This document shows, piece after piece, positions 21,260 through 34,132 of a DNA stretch of 64,000 nt. The translations under genes were made by a program, and so were the position numbers. Positions within the stretch are counted from its first letter, which is position 1. Every line of letters begins with the position of its first letter. The notes beneath the pieces were generated by a model. It ran no database searches and was not told the origin of the DNA. It was given only the letters and a program-made list of their open reading frames with translations. The DNA is from Paraphysoderma sedebokerense (taxonomy: Eukaryota > Blastocladiomycota > Physodermatomycetes > Physodermatales > Physodermataceae). The stretch is taken from positions 62,001-126,000 of the forward strand of contig JAHLJZ010000031.1 in the NCBI GenBank assembly GCA_025602915.1, in the 5' to 3' direction.

Positions 21260-24200
21260 CTATTCCTCTGGAGCTAGCATGATTCTTCCAAACCTCATCT
21301 GATAACTACTCGTGTTCCTTGTGGCAGATTTATTCCTCGCGATGTCGAACAGATAATCAAACTCGCCAGATTCTTGACACATGTTGTAGAATATTCCGTC
21401 CGGATTTTGAAGAAGATTGAGTGGAGTGTCATATTCTTTGACCTCACCATGATCCAAAACTAGAATACGATCAAAATCTATGACCGTTCGGAGACTGCAA
21501 TTTGGAAAGAAGATGTGAGTCCATAATACCCACAGATTGATTAGACAAGACATGAAAGTCATACCGATGAGCGATACACAGGATGGTGGAGTCTGAAAAC
21601 TCTGAACGAATAGTTTCTTGAATCTTAGAGTCCAAATCATTCGAAATATTTGCAGTCGCTTCATCCATTATTATCACCTTGCTTCTTCTCAAAAGCGCCC
21701 GAGCTAGAGCCAATAATTGACGTTGACCAACACTATAATTTGTTCCTCCTTCAGTCACAAGACTTTCCAAATTAGTCAAGTTATTCGAGACAGATGCAAC
21801 TGAAGCAAGCGATGCCATGGACGCAGCCATATTATGTAAATCGTCGACGGAGCCACTAAGAAGATGAACACGGCGAAGAGTGTTGAAAAGTTCGAAGTCG
21901 GTGTATTCGTTGAAAACATCGAGATTGGAACGGATTGTCCCCTCAAATAAGACCGGATCCTGTGGAATGATAGTGATACGAGACCGCAAATCTAAATTCA
22001 AACGGTGAGACCGACCGATAAAATGATATTGCACTAAAACCCGCTCATTTACCTTGCAAACCAATTCTTGAAATATTGATATCGTCAATACTGATTGATC
22101 CACTTGTCGCTTCCATGAAGCGGAAAAACGACACAGCTAAAGACGATTTTCCTGCGCCGGTTCTTCCAACAATACCGATCTTTTCCTTTGGATATACAGT
22201 GAACGAAACTCCACGCAAAACTGCGGGCAAATCTGGCGAGTAGTGTACGACAAGATCTCGAACTCGAATTTTGCCTTTGTCGGGCCAAGATTTCGGTGGT
22301 CGGCTACCTTCGATGACAGCAGGCGCTTCTTGTTCAATATTGACAAATTCCTGGAATCTCTCTACTGAATTCATGTTCTGGATGCAACGAGGTCAAAACA
22401 ATGTTATCTGACCACTATGATAATTACTAAACCTACCATTTCCATTTGCGCATGCATTCTCACGAGCCACATGACAGAATCAGTGAAGGTAAGACAGTAC
22501 GATAGAGCGAGACCAGCTAATCCAGCATCAATGCTTCCCATGCCAATCAAGATGGCTAACCCACAAAAAAATACCACGAAAGCCCCAAGGCAATCAGTTC
22601 TTATAGCAAGCCATCGATTGGAAACCCAGAGATAGAAGAATGCACGATGATTCGTATCTACCCGTTTGTAATTCTCGTCCACAAATCGTTTCTCGGCACC
22701 AAAAGCTCGAATGACAGTGGTACCGGTAGCAGTTTCGCTGAAAATTGAGTATATGGGTGATCGCGTTGTACTGTCGAGACGTTTAAGTTCTCTGGATGTG
22801 TACAAGTAGTAATTGGCAACCCATTTGTACATGAAACCTGCATGCCAAATTTAGCAATTGGAACAGGTTCGAGACTGTAATATTAAATGAACAACGTACC
22901 AATCGGAATCATGGGTAAGATAAACAAAGGCGTCACAAGTGCAACTAATGCGATGACCGATATAACACCAGCAACATTGAATAAAAAGAACATGATTCCT
23001 CCAGCAACCTCTCTATCAATGGCTTGAATATCCCTGGAAAATCGGTTCATAATTCTACCGATAGGTGTTTTGTCAAAGAATGAGATGGGCGCATGAAGTA
23101 TACGATCCAAGAGCCGATCGTGAAGATTTTTAGAAGCTTTAAGAGAAACGAAGAATTCGGCGAGAGTAAAAATATATTGGAACAACATATTTAGACAGCC
23201 GATGAGTATGTAGATTCCGAGGTAGAAGTTGACATTCACGTAACTAGATTGGATCGGTTCTGGTTCCGGTGTTGCAGCGGGTACGCCATCTTGCGTGGAA
23301 GAATCGGAGTACACATTAACGATAGAATTAGGGTACGCGGAAAGGGCAAAGGTCGAAAAGGATTGTCCGAAGGTTGAAAGTGTTGTCAAGGAAAGTGCAG
23401 AGATTAATGAGCCTGTGAAGTTAGAGCTTAAAAACAGTGATTCCGAATTCAGCACAGAGTCCATTGCGTCCTGTCCTGGAGTGGTGGAGTTTCCAGCAAT
23501 TGTGGTGTATGCAGCCGCCCTGATAGACAAAGTTAGACGAATAATGTTTAGCCCGCATAGTAGAACTCTACAACACATACCAAGTTTTCAGCCAATAGTC
23601 TTGACCAACAGCGAGTAATTGCGAGACGATAATGCCACCAATTAAGACCAACCAATAAGGCCAACCGCCAGATGATTTGATGTATGTTAAGTAAACACTC
23701 CAGTCGACATTGCCAACGGCCTTTTCTTCCTCTTGCACTAATTTAGTGCCTTTTTTATCTTCAGCTACAGCATCAGATTTCTTTTCGTCTTTCTTTTTCT
23801 TGTTCTTTTCTTTGCGGTTTGTAAATGTAGACTCGTCCTCGGTACCACCTTCAAAGAGTACTAATTCGTCACATCCCTTTCTCTCCAACTCCGCCTTCAC
23901 GCTTTCAACATTGTTTCCTTGCGCTACTACGCAGCCATCTTTCACAACGAGGATTAAATCAGCTCGTTGGGCACACAGACCAGCATTGTGCGTTACAAGA
24001 ATACGGGTTCGGTTTGCCATTGAATCGAGAATACAATGCTCGAAAAGATGTCGAGCAGTTGGTGCATCCACAGCCGACAGCACGTCATCCAAAATGACAG
24101 TCGATGCTTTATTGTAACAAGCACGAGCAAGCGAGATTCTGTTAAAATTCAGATTTGTCAGTCATGCCAATAATATACTTTTTCACTTCGGCGATGCGTA

Positions 24201-27200
24201 CCTTTGCTTTTGACCACCAGATAAGTTGATACCCTTCTCTCCAATTTCAGTCAAATCACCGCCCTCCAGAATTTCCAAGTCCCTCGTGAGAGCGCAGTCA
24301 TACAATGTTTTCTGATAACGATCCTCGACCACTGGTGCACCAAATACGATGTTATCCTTAATAGTAGCATTTTGAAGCCAAGCTTGCTGTGGTACATAGC
24401 AGACTCCTTTGTATAATCCTGTCTTTGAATCGACCTTGTGAGGCTCGGTCTTCGGAATAAAGACCGCACCATTTGTTAACGACATTTCACCCAAAAGCGC
24501 CATCAACATAGAGGTTTTGCCTGCACCCGTTGAGCCAATGATGACAGTTAGGCCCCCGGTAGGGAAATTGACAGTCAAGTCGCTGAGGGAGAATTTCGGT
24601 TGTGGACTCAACATAGTGGATGATTTCATTTTCTCATCTGAAAACATCAACGGGGTATCCTCATCAGAGTTGTCGAGGGTGGAATCTGAGTAGGTCGAAG
24701 TTGTATGGGACGGATTATCTGTCGAAGTCGATTCATCATTGTCTGGTGACTCCCACTCAAACGATGCATGCCAGAAGCCTACTGTCGGTATTTGGCTTGG
24801 GTCGGTAGGTAGCGATGAGGTGAGTGATGGCTTGACGAATGTTCCATAACTCATTCGCGGTTCTTCAAATGAAGTGTACGAGACTAGTTCCTTCGAGTCT
24901 ACAATTTCTTCGCGGTCGAGCTGATAACGAGTGATTTCGGGCTCCCTCAAGTATGTGGCAACTCTTTCAACAGACACTCGGGTCTAGTCGGAAAGGTTAG
25001 ATGACAGTAGACATGACGCTTACAAATTCAAGTACAAACCTCCATGAACCGAACAATTTGATCAGGAAGATCGAACAATGGCATACGCAAAGTGTAGAAC
25101 AAGCTCAAACTGGTAAAAACCTAGTAAAATGTGTAAGAACAAAAAATGTATGTGGTTTACAATCGTGTATCCAATCATACCTTGGTAGCATCGAGGTCTT
25201 GCTGGGCAATTTTGGTATAACTCATGAAAGTCAAAAGACTGACTAGAATTGGAACACTATGATAGAGCACCGAGACAACGGCTACCGCATGAAGATAGCT
25301 TTTCAGTCGTTTGATTTCTTTTCCGCGTTTCTCGCTCAATAACTCATGGAACTTATTTTCCCAAGCGAAGAATTTGATAATTCGTACTCCTTGAAGCAAT
25401 TCATTCATTTTTGTCACTCGAGCATCCGTTGCGTTCATGACATCCTCTTGAAGGTTCGCCATTTTCGTTCCAGCCCACGACTGTATCGGCATCATTAAAA
25501 CCATTAGAGCCACGCCCGATAGAGCGGAGAATCCGAGAATGTAGTATAATGAAGTGATACAAATGGCAATTTGCAAAGGACTGCACAAAGCGAAAGTTAT
25601 TAGAATCTATGAAAATATTAAATCGAATTCACTAGGTTTGAGAATACTAACGTTGTAATCAAGTATTGAAGATAGCAGACATAATCCAAAATTTTTTGAA
25701 TATCTGTGGAAATAAGCACATTTACGTCAACCTTTTTTGATTTTTCATTGGAGTCTTGGGCTGACGGTTGAGTTGCCTTTCGTCGGAGAGTTTTCTCATA
25801 CGTTTCAGAAATGAGAATAGCTCGGAGTCTAGCACCGATACGTCTACCGAGGAAATATGTGCGACCGTTGCAAATGGACTGTGAAGTACGAAATCTAATA
25901 TTGAATGACTGTCCTCAATCTGCAACAGAGAGATATTAACTTACCTGGAAGACTCCGCCAAATAATAGACCAATGATATAGACGGGCGGTAACCAATCAG
26001 GCAAGGAGGTTGGCTTCTCAATGAAGGTGAGGATTTTATTAAGAAAAAACGGACCGCCGAACGCAGCTTTTAAATCAATGGAGTGTTAAGTTAAACGACA
26101 CTCCTAAGAATAATGTCAATCGATCCACAAACCTATTGCCCCAGCAGTACCACAAAGAATTTGGCCTAGTAACAACCATTTAATAGTATGAAACATTTTT
26201 GGGACAAGTCGAGGTCGATGTCTAATCGAATGTTAGAAACTGTGCAAAGGATCGCTCCAACGATTATCGTACCTATTCTTTTCGTACGCCTTGCATGCAG
26301 CTTTGGCCTTATCATCGGCCATCAAATCCCAAACATCATCCATTTCTAACGACTTAGTATAACCCTGGATGACCATGGGTGTGAACCACCCAAAAATGGC
26401 CAACTCGAGCCAACTAGCGTGCTTTTCCAAGCTCGGTGTCAATCCGTTAACTTTTCTTGCCGTCAATAGCTTATGCTTTTTGTTGACTAACTTCAAATAG
26501 TCCATACTGGCAGCAGCGAATGACAATACAGATACGACGAGAAGCGCCAGGGGTACGTACAAGAGCCAAGGATTATTGCTCGGAGGAAAACGTACAGAGG
26601 TACGGTAACGTAATAGAGATATGCAGAGGAGCAAGAAGTAATAGGGTATCAAGGGGAAAATTCTACTCGGGGGCATTCGTAATAAAGCGATCACTACGAA
26701 GGCAGACGACACTGCACCAAGGACATTTCCAATGAATAGCGGTGAGGAGAAAGTAAATTCCGAAGACAAGGCCAGGAACACTGACGAGACGCCCTGCATA
26801 ATAGTCGCAAACATTGAGAACAGAATGAGCGCCCATCTCCACACAGTTTTTTTTGCATTTACTTGCTGAAAGATAAAGTAGGACGAAACTGAAGCGGATC
26901 GGGCTCGTGAATAAGAATCACTTGGCATAACATCGTCATAAGGCGAATAAGCGCCAGTGTCGGCTTCGGGTAACAGAGTATAGTTTTCAGTTTTCCGATA
27001 TCTCTTGTAGACAAGAAAAACGACAATGAGATAAACCAGAGGAATGGAGCCATGCAAGACACTGGAAGATCAAAGGTACGTTAATTGGGGAAAGTTATAT
27101 TGCAAATTGAATGAAATTGACACAAAAATTGATCACTTACATCTCCTGAAAGCATGGGGTGAATCCACTGTTATCGGGTCGCAAAGGGCCCTAAGGAGAA

Positions 27201-27349
27201 GATCGTAAATGTCAGCGAAGTCAGAAAGCATAAAGCCAGTACAAAAGTTGCAGTCCAAGTCCCGCCACTATATTTTCGGTGGCGCAAACTGTCATCGGAA
27301 GAGAATTAACTTTGACGCTTACCCAACCAGCATCACCACAGAGATTCAT
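21260..27349 (-). CDS. ABCC-family (MRP-type) ABC transporter
   Basis: A full-length ABCC exporter in roughly a dozen exons. It starts MNLCGDAGW, with the start codon directly after an AG that may itself be a 5' UTR splice acceptor. About five hydrophobic helices (TMD0-like) precede [18 protein letters not shown] and TMD1. NBD1 has Walker [14 protein letters not shown], signature LSGGQKQR and Walker [12 protein letters not shown], with Asp in place of the catalytic Glu, as usual in ABCC proteins. A Lys/Glu-rich linker and TMD2 follow. NBD2 has [20 protein letters not shown] and [11 protein letters not shown], with the Glu present. The protein is near 1,400 residues. Ybt1, Bpt1 and Ycf1-type vacuolar or plasma-membrane pumps are the nearest known kind; the substrate cannot be told. 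The last intron sits between the HR of IAHRLRTV and its continuation. Confidence 0.92.
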
Positions 27350-28341
27350 CTGAGTTCTTGAGTTCTAGAACTGAAAAGAAAGGACTATATGGCAGACTGT
27401 TTAAATTGAAATGAGTCACTGCAGTTTGCAATACACGGTCAGTGGTCTTTTCGGGAGAGGAATATAATAGGGAATATAAGGTCACCGATCGAAACTTTTA
27501 TTCCACTATCACTGAGTCATTCCAATAGCTTTCGACAGAAAAAAACAAAAGACAGAAAAAGCCAAGACTCACCAGAAACGGTGTAACAGTATGGGGCGAT
27601 GTCCTTAACTGCCACAATGCACTCGGTGGCTGATAGGTCTTGTCTGAACAGAAATTGGAAAGAAGTTATACAGAAGTTCGTAGATAGATGTATGTTAAGA
27701 AGGAACGATTTCAAAATGCACCGATTTCTATTTGACACTGTTGACTTATCATTACAACCATATAACCCACCATACTTTCGCCAACCCTTACACAATCAAC
27801 GATCGTCTTCCATGTTCATTTTTCTTCGTCCCATGAAGGGCTACTTGATCGAACCAAATTCACCCTCGCTGCACCCACATTATGTAGCTAATATGAGGTC
27901 TAAAAATATAACGGTAAACTTCCGCGGCGACAACTCACAAGGGGCATTTTAATTCGGGCACAAAGTGAAGGACTGATGGAGGCGTTGAACACGACCTCGA
28001 ATGAAATCCAACATGGCGATAATTAATTGGCTTTGGCCGTAATCAGTGTTCCGAAAACAGGGCCTGATAATGCATAATACACAAGCGTATCTTTGTGCAT
28101 TTATGTTATATTCTGTTAAGAACCGTGCAATTTATGTATAATTTAGATTATAATTAATGGGTATCCACAAAGCGCAAATAGAATATTAAAGTGCTCCGCT
28201 TTCAAAATTGGCATTATCCTTGTTTAAGAATAATAAGCATTTAGTATATATATGTTAATGTACAGACATATTACATTCGGGGCAAAATCGAGAATCTTGT
28301 CTTTATTCCCCTCAATTCAACCGACAGAAACAGAGGCCAAT
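27350..28341. other. Intergenic, about 1 kb
   Basis: Upstream of the ABCC gene. A 117-codon plus-strand frame (27599-27952) and a 92-codon minus-strand frame overlap each other and match nothing I recognise. Presumed promoter and 5' UTR of the transporter, plus the 3' flank of the Pmp3-like gene. Confidence 0.35.
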
Positions 28342-29019
28342 CTAGACGACCTGATCAGGATTCGTTTGGTCTATTAGCATCGGTTTTTCCGTCTGAGACA
28401 CAGCATTCCTTGGTGGAGGAATCGGATACACCCGCCCTGTTTCGGCCGACATGGCCTCTTCCATTTCTCTCAATTCCTTCCGCGAGACGCCTATTTAATG
28501 TAACACAATTAGATTGAAAGATAAGGCCGTTGCCAATCAATATTAGAAGGGCGGCAAAGGAATGTCTTATCAAAACTTGATTCATTGACGTTACGTCTTT
28601 AAACTTACCAAAAGTCTCATCGGGATTCTTGATAAAAATGTAAATAGCATGTATCATTCCTGTATCAGGTCAGAGAGAAATGCATTAGTCATTAAGGAAA
28701 GTTTTCGTAATTCTTTGAAATATATCTCTGTAAGGTACTTGCCGGGAATTAATCCCAATATCGTCAGAACAAGGTTTATGGCAAAATCTGAAATATTCAA
28801 AAGATAAGGCGTGTATGATTCGCTCTTTAGAATACTAACCAACAAGGGGTGTTGAAAAATGGTAGACAACGTACCTTTGCCGCAGCCTTTCACACAGAAT
28901 ACTGAAAATGGCGGCAAAATTATCGCGGTTACAATGATACAAACGTTAAAACATGGGTCTTCTTGTCCTCTCGTTTTGTGATGGACTGCAGAATCATGAT
29001 CGGACGATGGAATACTCAT
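28342..29019 (-). CDS. Pmp3/Sna-family membrane proteolipid, paralog A
   Basis: Four exons, 28875-29019, 28743-28787, 28609-28659 and 28342-28490, give 129 residues. The UPF0057 core is complete: two hydrophobic helices (VCIIVTAIILPPFSVFCVKG and FAINLVLTILGLIPG) and then MIHAIYIFIKNP. Pmp3-type proteins are small plasma-membrane or vacuolar peptides linked to cation balance and stress. The C-terminal tail with RVYPIPPPRN resembles the tails of yeast Sna3/Sna4-type members rather than short Pmp3. Intron 2 begins with GC, not GT (CCCG then GCAAGT), and ends in CAG. The paralog directly to the right in the window has the same three intron positions and phases with GT at that site. Confidence 0.92.
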
Positions 29020-29319
29020 CTTGTCGAAATGATATATCTATACCTTGAACATTGACAAATTGTTTTCAATCGGACAGTTTGACTCAAAAGCATCTGTTGA
29101 TTCTACTCGCAGACATTTATATGTGTGATGTCATTTCTTAAGTGTATCGGCTATGAAGTCAAGTGACGCGGAAGAGTCACTTCCTTGAGTTCCATTGCAA
29201 GAGAGTTTAAAGATTCACTCCAATAAGTAGTCATATTAAAAATCACTCAGTATACATAAATGTCATAATCCGACTTAATTAAAAATTTTAACTTCAACAA
29301 CCACGGAGTCTGTACTATG

Positions 29320-29878
29320 TTATCTTACTTGTTCTTCCTTCCGTCCATGAACTGTCACAACAGTACCTGAACTAACAGGGTACACTCTACCGCCTTCAAC
29401 TGCTGCGACTCGATTCATCTCTGCCAATTGTCTTTCACTCACTCCTAGAAATACAAGTCAATACGAATCAAACATGATTTGGAATTCAACATTCAAGATA
29501 GTTATGAAAAATGAAACTGAATAATACCGAAACGTTTATCTGGATGCTTGATGACGACATATATGGCATGTATCATTCCTGTTTACAATGAAGAAGTCAA
29601 CCAATATAATTGAATTCAGGCTACTGTTAACCGCGTAAAGTGAATTACCTGGTATCAGACCCATTATTGTCAACAGTATATTGACTGCAAAGTCTAAGGG
29701 GATCCGGTTAGGCCGTAGAAAGGATAAGATGATAGAGAGATGAAGTTTTTGTGGAATTCATACCGATATGACAGCCTCTTACCATGAAGACTGCGAGGGG
29801 AGGGAGGAATACTGCAGCGACATAAACCGCACAATCAAAGCATAAATTTCGGCGGCCTTTTGGATAATACTTTCGCAT
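29320..29878 (-). CDS. Pmp3/Sna-family membrane proteolipid, paralog B
   Basis: Four exons, 29764-29878, 29649-29693, 29528-29578 and 29320-29444, give 111 residues. The core helices are AVYVAAVFLPPLAVFMVRGC and FAVNILLTIMGLIPG, followed by MIHAIYVVIKHPDKRFG. The internal exons have exactly the lengths of those in paralog A (45 and 51 nt), and all intron phases agree. The tail ends in GRKEEQVR after a V-Y-P motif shared with paralog A. The N-terminus MRKYYPKGRR is basic and shorter. A tandem duplication with later divergence is the simplest reading. Confidence 0.9.
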
Positions 29879-30253
29879 GTTCTTGTCTTGTGGGCTTAGA
29901 TGAAATACAGGAGGGCAAAAAGAATAGAAAAGCTAATGATGGCCGTTCTTATCAATTTATGATTTGGGACTTCCGAAAGAGTATCCGCAAGGTATGATGT
30001 CACTGTGAGTATCAATTGTGAACGAACAATGCAAATCCATGGAGGTCTCGTGCGGAACAACACCGGTTGTGAAAGGAAGGTCAATTTGAATACTAAATCT
30101 AAAACCGTTTATCTTGTACAAATAAGGCAAGCAAGAGCGTAACACAAGTAATATACATCACCAATATACAACCAATCTCTTGGGCGCCTAAAGTGTAATC
30201 TAGAAAATCATTGTCTGTACAATCTTTCCCATCAACGAGATCACAGAACGAGT
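29879..30253. other. Intergenic
   Basis: Spacer between paralog B and dUTPase, both on the minus strand. Frames of about 62 codons here show no Pmp3 motif, so no third copy was seen. Confidence 0.4.
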
Positions 30254-31305
30254 TTATTTGCTAGCAACCCCAGTAGAGCCGAAGCCACCTGCACCACGAG
30301 CAGTTTCGTCCAAATCCTAGTAGATTCGCAAATATAGAAGAAAACAACAAAAGGAAGTATTTGCGACGGTCAGACAAGCCAGAGATTAACATTATTACTG
30401 AATGTACTAAACATACCTCAACAACTTGAATTTCAGGGGTGCAAATCTTTTCAAGAACTAATTGAGCGATGCGGTCTCCTTCGTTAACTACAGATAGAAA
30501 TAGTTCGCATGGAAGCCACGCATGTTAGAATTTAGTTTATCCCAGTGAATGAGTAACGAATAAAGCAGTATGAAAATAAGCAGATATATATTCGAAATGG
30601 AAATATAATTGCATTCTACCATAACCAGGTTTATGAACACACTATTGGCAATGACCACTAGCGATTGTAACGACATAAAGAGGGCAATCTACAACTCGAA
30701 TTTAAAAGGCAAGAAAGATCTTATGACTACAAACCTTGGAACTCCTTTTCACCAAAGTTGAACAGTACAACCCCCAAAGGCCCTCTATAATCTTCGTCCA
30801 CAACACCAGCGCCAACATCAATGAAATGCTTCACTGCCAATCCAGAGCGAGGGGCGACACGCCCATATGTACCAGGAGGAACAGCAATAGAAAGATCAGT
30901 GGGAACTACGGCTCTACCACGGGCAGGGATGGTCACGGTGGCCGCACTTTCAGTAGAGTAGAACAGAAAAGGAGTTTCGTGTTAGATTCGTGCGACGGTC
31001 GGCAGAGTGAATTGATTTGGCGAATTCAGATTATTCCTTATCCTGCAATCAAACATTGTTTGATGACAAAACGATTGGAAGGTCTTCATTGGCCATCACC
31101 AAGGCTAAAGGAGAATAAGTCGAAAGTACCTGCAAAGATCATATCCGGCGGCCTTTGAGCTTCCTCGAACGGGAACTCTAGCTTTATCAGACAACTTTTT
31201 AACTTTCAACATCTCCATATGTTGCTCGACGACTTCGGTTTTACGCTTTTTGGTTGACATATCATTTGCTAAGTTTGAATCAAGAGGCATAGTGGTTGAC
31301 AACAT
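30254..31305 (-). CDS. DUT1: dUTP diphosphatase
   Basis: Four exons, 31130-31305, 30735-30946, 30417-30487 and 30254-30316, give 173 residues. It hydrolyses dUTP to dUMP, keeping uracil out of DNA and feeding thymidylate synthesis. All five motifs of trimeric dUTPases are present: [38 protein letters not shown] and [10 protein letters not shown]. The start chosen gives a usual-length N-terminus with a basic KKRK patch. The frame stays open upstream to 31590 and includes an ATG at 31443 that would add an Arg/Ser-rich, mitochondrial-looking leader. An ACGCGT (MCB-type) hexamer lies about 200 bases upstream. Confidence 0.95.
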
Positions 31306-31825
31306 TTTATATGGACTGCGAAAGAATGGGTTTCGGCGGGGAGGAAATAGACACGAAGGAAGACGGTTGAGTGTGGGGAGAGTTGACAGAGGAAGAACGA
31401 GATGTGAGAATGAGCGAGAGAGTTGAAATGAGGGTCGGAGCATGTATTGATGTAAACAAACTTTTGTCTGTGAGAATGTGTGATTCCTGCAACAACAAAA
31501 GGAACGCGTTCTTTTTAGATTTGCAGAACAGTCAGCAAATGTGGGTATCTCAAATAGAATGAAAACAAGTGATATAATTCTAAGAGACATAATAAGTATA
31601 TCCCTGATATACGAGTTTTGAGTTTGCGTATATATACAAAGGGCATAATGTAATATACATCATACAATATTTCAAAATTTCATTTGACAACAAGAGGCCG
31701 GGTCAACTCGGTCACCAAAACTTGTAACTTGACAAAGTTTGAGGCATCCTATCAATCACTCTTCCAGAATGTATAACTCAGATTAAACGTATCACTCAAT
31801 TACTCTTCTACTTTCTCTCTTCCTT
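31306..31825. promoter_or_regulatory. DUT1 upstream region with ACGCGT hexamer at 31504-31509
   Basis: The 5' region of dUTPase and the 3' UTR of SGF29. ACGCGT is the Mlu I cell-cycle box bound by MBF in yeasts, where dUTPase-class genes are known S-phase targets. Here its role is inferred; the same hexamer occurs elsewhere in the window inside genes. Confidence 0.35.
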
Positions 31826-33912
31826 TTAAATTGCCTCCGTATTCACACTGTCAGGCGGAGTAACAGACCTTGATTGAACTGGTATATCAAAGTCATCATC
31901 AGAAGACAAAGTCTCGATGCTACCTAAACTGCTAGACGAAATATTTCCATCGTTGTCTTCCTCTAAGGGAAGGTTTCTACGGCTTCTGCGACTGCTAGAT
32001 CGCACTCTTTTAGTGGCTTGCTTGGGTTTCTCGTTGTCAATCGAATCATCCGATTGAAGGTCTGATAATTCTGATGTGGACGATTTCGACGTCTCGAGTA
32101 CGCTTGGCTCGGGTGATTCTGACTTTGATTTGGTTGTTGTCTTGGTTGCGCGGGCCGACGGCTTAGATTTTGAATTATTCGCGGATTTCTTTGCAGTCGT
32201 TGTGGTGATAACAGGTACTGGTTGGCGTGAAGGATATTCATGGTAAATCGAAGATGGTGGTATATCACTCACTCTAAACAGTTCAGTCGGAAAAACAATT
32301 GATGAATCGTTGTCGTAGAACCGAACCGATATTTTCGACTTCTGGTTATATTGTACCGCCAAAATCGGAGGACGGCATGACAGTTAGCGTACGATGCCAT
32401 CTCCAAACATGCGCGAAGAATGAACAAACCTTCTCTACCTTCTCAATGACAGCTTCATAGAATTCGGTCGTCGCATCCTCTTCCCCGTCTGTACCCCTAT
32501 AAAGACTCCAGATCTTTTCACCGATCGCATAGGCCCCTTTAGAATTCTGCCAATCCTTCGCAATCGCTTCAAAATCAATCAAATCATGTTCTTTGACAGT
32601 CCATTCCGATACTTTACGTTTATTTTTACCCTTCACTGGACTGGATTCCAATGCCGCCAAATCACGAACTGTATATACATGATGATTAGACTTGGTATCA
32701 TAGGAGCTGGAATGAACGGTAACTATAAAGCACGTTGCTGGATCTTTGGATTTTGATGGAGGAATGAAAGCGGCGATTTTGGCACCAACTGGATATTTCG
32801 GAACCGGGGTCGAGCTATCTGAAGAAGTTCGTGAGGATGATGCGGTAGGAAAGTTACATGAAGATGTGATATCGAAGAATTCGCTGAGGCGCAGACGTTT
32901 TGTTGGAGGCTCCATCAACATTTCTTCGTCCTCGTCTTCGTCATCCAAGGCGATGGATTCGCTTTCCTTGCCAATATTTTCCCCTGAAGTTTCGGCACTC
33001 GGATAATCATCATCAACCGAACTTCTTCTCTTGTTCTTTCTGCCGGATACACTGTTTTCAACTTCATCAATACTCTTTTTCGTCTCTTTTCCATCTTTCT
33101 TTTTCTCCATTGAACCGCCGACCTTCACAATTTCATCTTTTATGCGGCCAGCAACACTCGACTTGTCTATATTCTTGGCCTGTTCTTTGGATTTTTCTCT
33201 CGTTTTATCGTTCCCGGATACCACTCGTTCGATTGTACTTTCTATTTCGTTTTGTACTTCATGAATTCTGGAGGATGCGTAATTTTCAAGTTGACTTTGC
33301 ACTGATTGTAATACGTTCGTTCTGCGCAATGACGTTGAGGGTTTGGTGTATATGCGTAAATGTGTATCACATGGCATAACATGTGAAAGCAAGTTATGAA
33401 AGAATGAGATTGATCGTTAGTGTCACTTTTAATCACTAATTCGAAAACTCTTTCATGCTCGCCTACGTGAAAACTGGTTTGAAGTAAGAAAACCCAAAAT
33501 AAACCAAAAATCGTACCTTTCCAATTCATTTTTCAGCCAAGCGAGTACCGCTGCATCCGATTTCAACAACTGAGATAAATTTTTATGTTTTCCATTCTCA
33601 TTTTGAGTTGGATCTGATATAAACAAGGATCGAACTTGATTTGATAGTTCGGTTTGGATCTGAGTTGCGAGGTCCTAATCATGGTAGATGAGATAGAAAT
33701 CAATGCAATAGAATCTGAATTTCAGCTTTTTTTTATTCTTGATCGGATTATGAGTAGATCTATTGGATAAAAAGATAATGCAAGGTATCACATACCGATG
33801 ATTTAAAGGTTTCGTTGGTCTGACGGCGAAGGTCTTCAATAAGTCCTGTCCTCTTGACAGCAAGAATGATTTGTGCTGTTGACAATGGAGGGGTCTTCTG
33901 AGATGTATTCAT
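31826..33912 (-). CDS. SGF29: SAGA complex subunit SGF29 (tandem Tudor)
   Basis: Four exons, 33796-33912, 33517-33674, 32430-33321 and 31826-32341, give 560 residues. Sgf29 binds H3K4me2/3 through two Tudor folds and recruits SAGA. The N-terminus is helical (to about 130). A charged Ser/Lys/Glu-rich linker follows to about 200. The tandem Tudor then reads YPVGAKIAAFIP, TCFIVTVHSSSYD, HHVYTVRDLA, YAIGEKIWSLY, TEFYEAVIEKVEK and ISVRFYDNDSSIVFPTELF. The C-terminal Ser/Arg-rich tail of about 150 residues is longer than in yeast or human Sgf29. The last intron (88 nt) must be removed before KSKISVRF; reading through it meets a stop. The call is by fold pattern. Confidence 0.85.
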
Positions 33913-34132
33913 GGAGGATGATGCTGCTGTGTCGACAAAAGTTGAATTTTTTATGGGCAGAATGAAGAAAGTGAAATGTTCCAACTTCAACCCGGTGGAG
34001 AGAAATTTGCGCGCCTCTCTTCACGAACTCGATTCCGTCTCTTGTCGCCATAAACTATTTGTCTGTCCATATTCAGCTATTCTGAATGATGAGAGATTGC
34101 AATGAAGAGGATATTTCTATAATCGCAGTTTA

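Noticed and set aside
26233-26262. C-terminal end [11 protein letters not shown] of one ABCC exon frame as a real stop
   Set aside because: It lies in an intron; splicing from the Arg codon to the next exon gives [16 protein letters not shown], as expected for an ABCC protein.
27517-27952. 117-codon plus and 92-codon minus frames upstream of the ABCC gene
   Set aside because: They overlap each other on opposite strands and neither resembles a known protein; a splice-like pair in the minus frame did not connect to the transporter.
29896-30145. A third Pmp3-like copy next to the tandem pair
   Set aside because: Hydrophobic frames are present, but there is no LPP or GxIPG-IHA motif in any frame.
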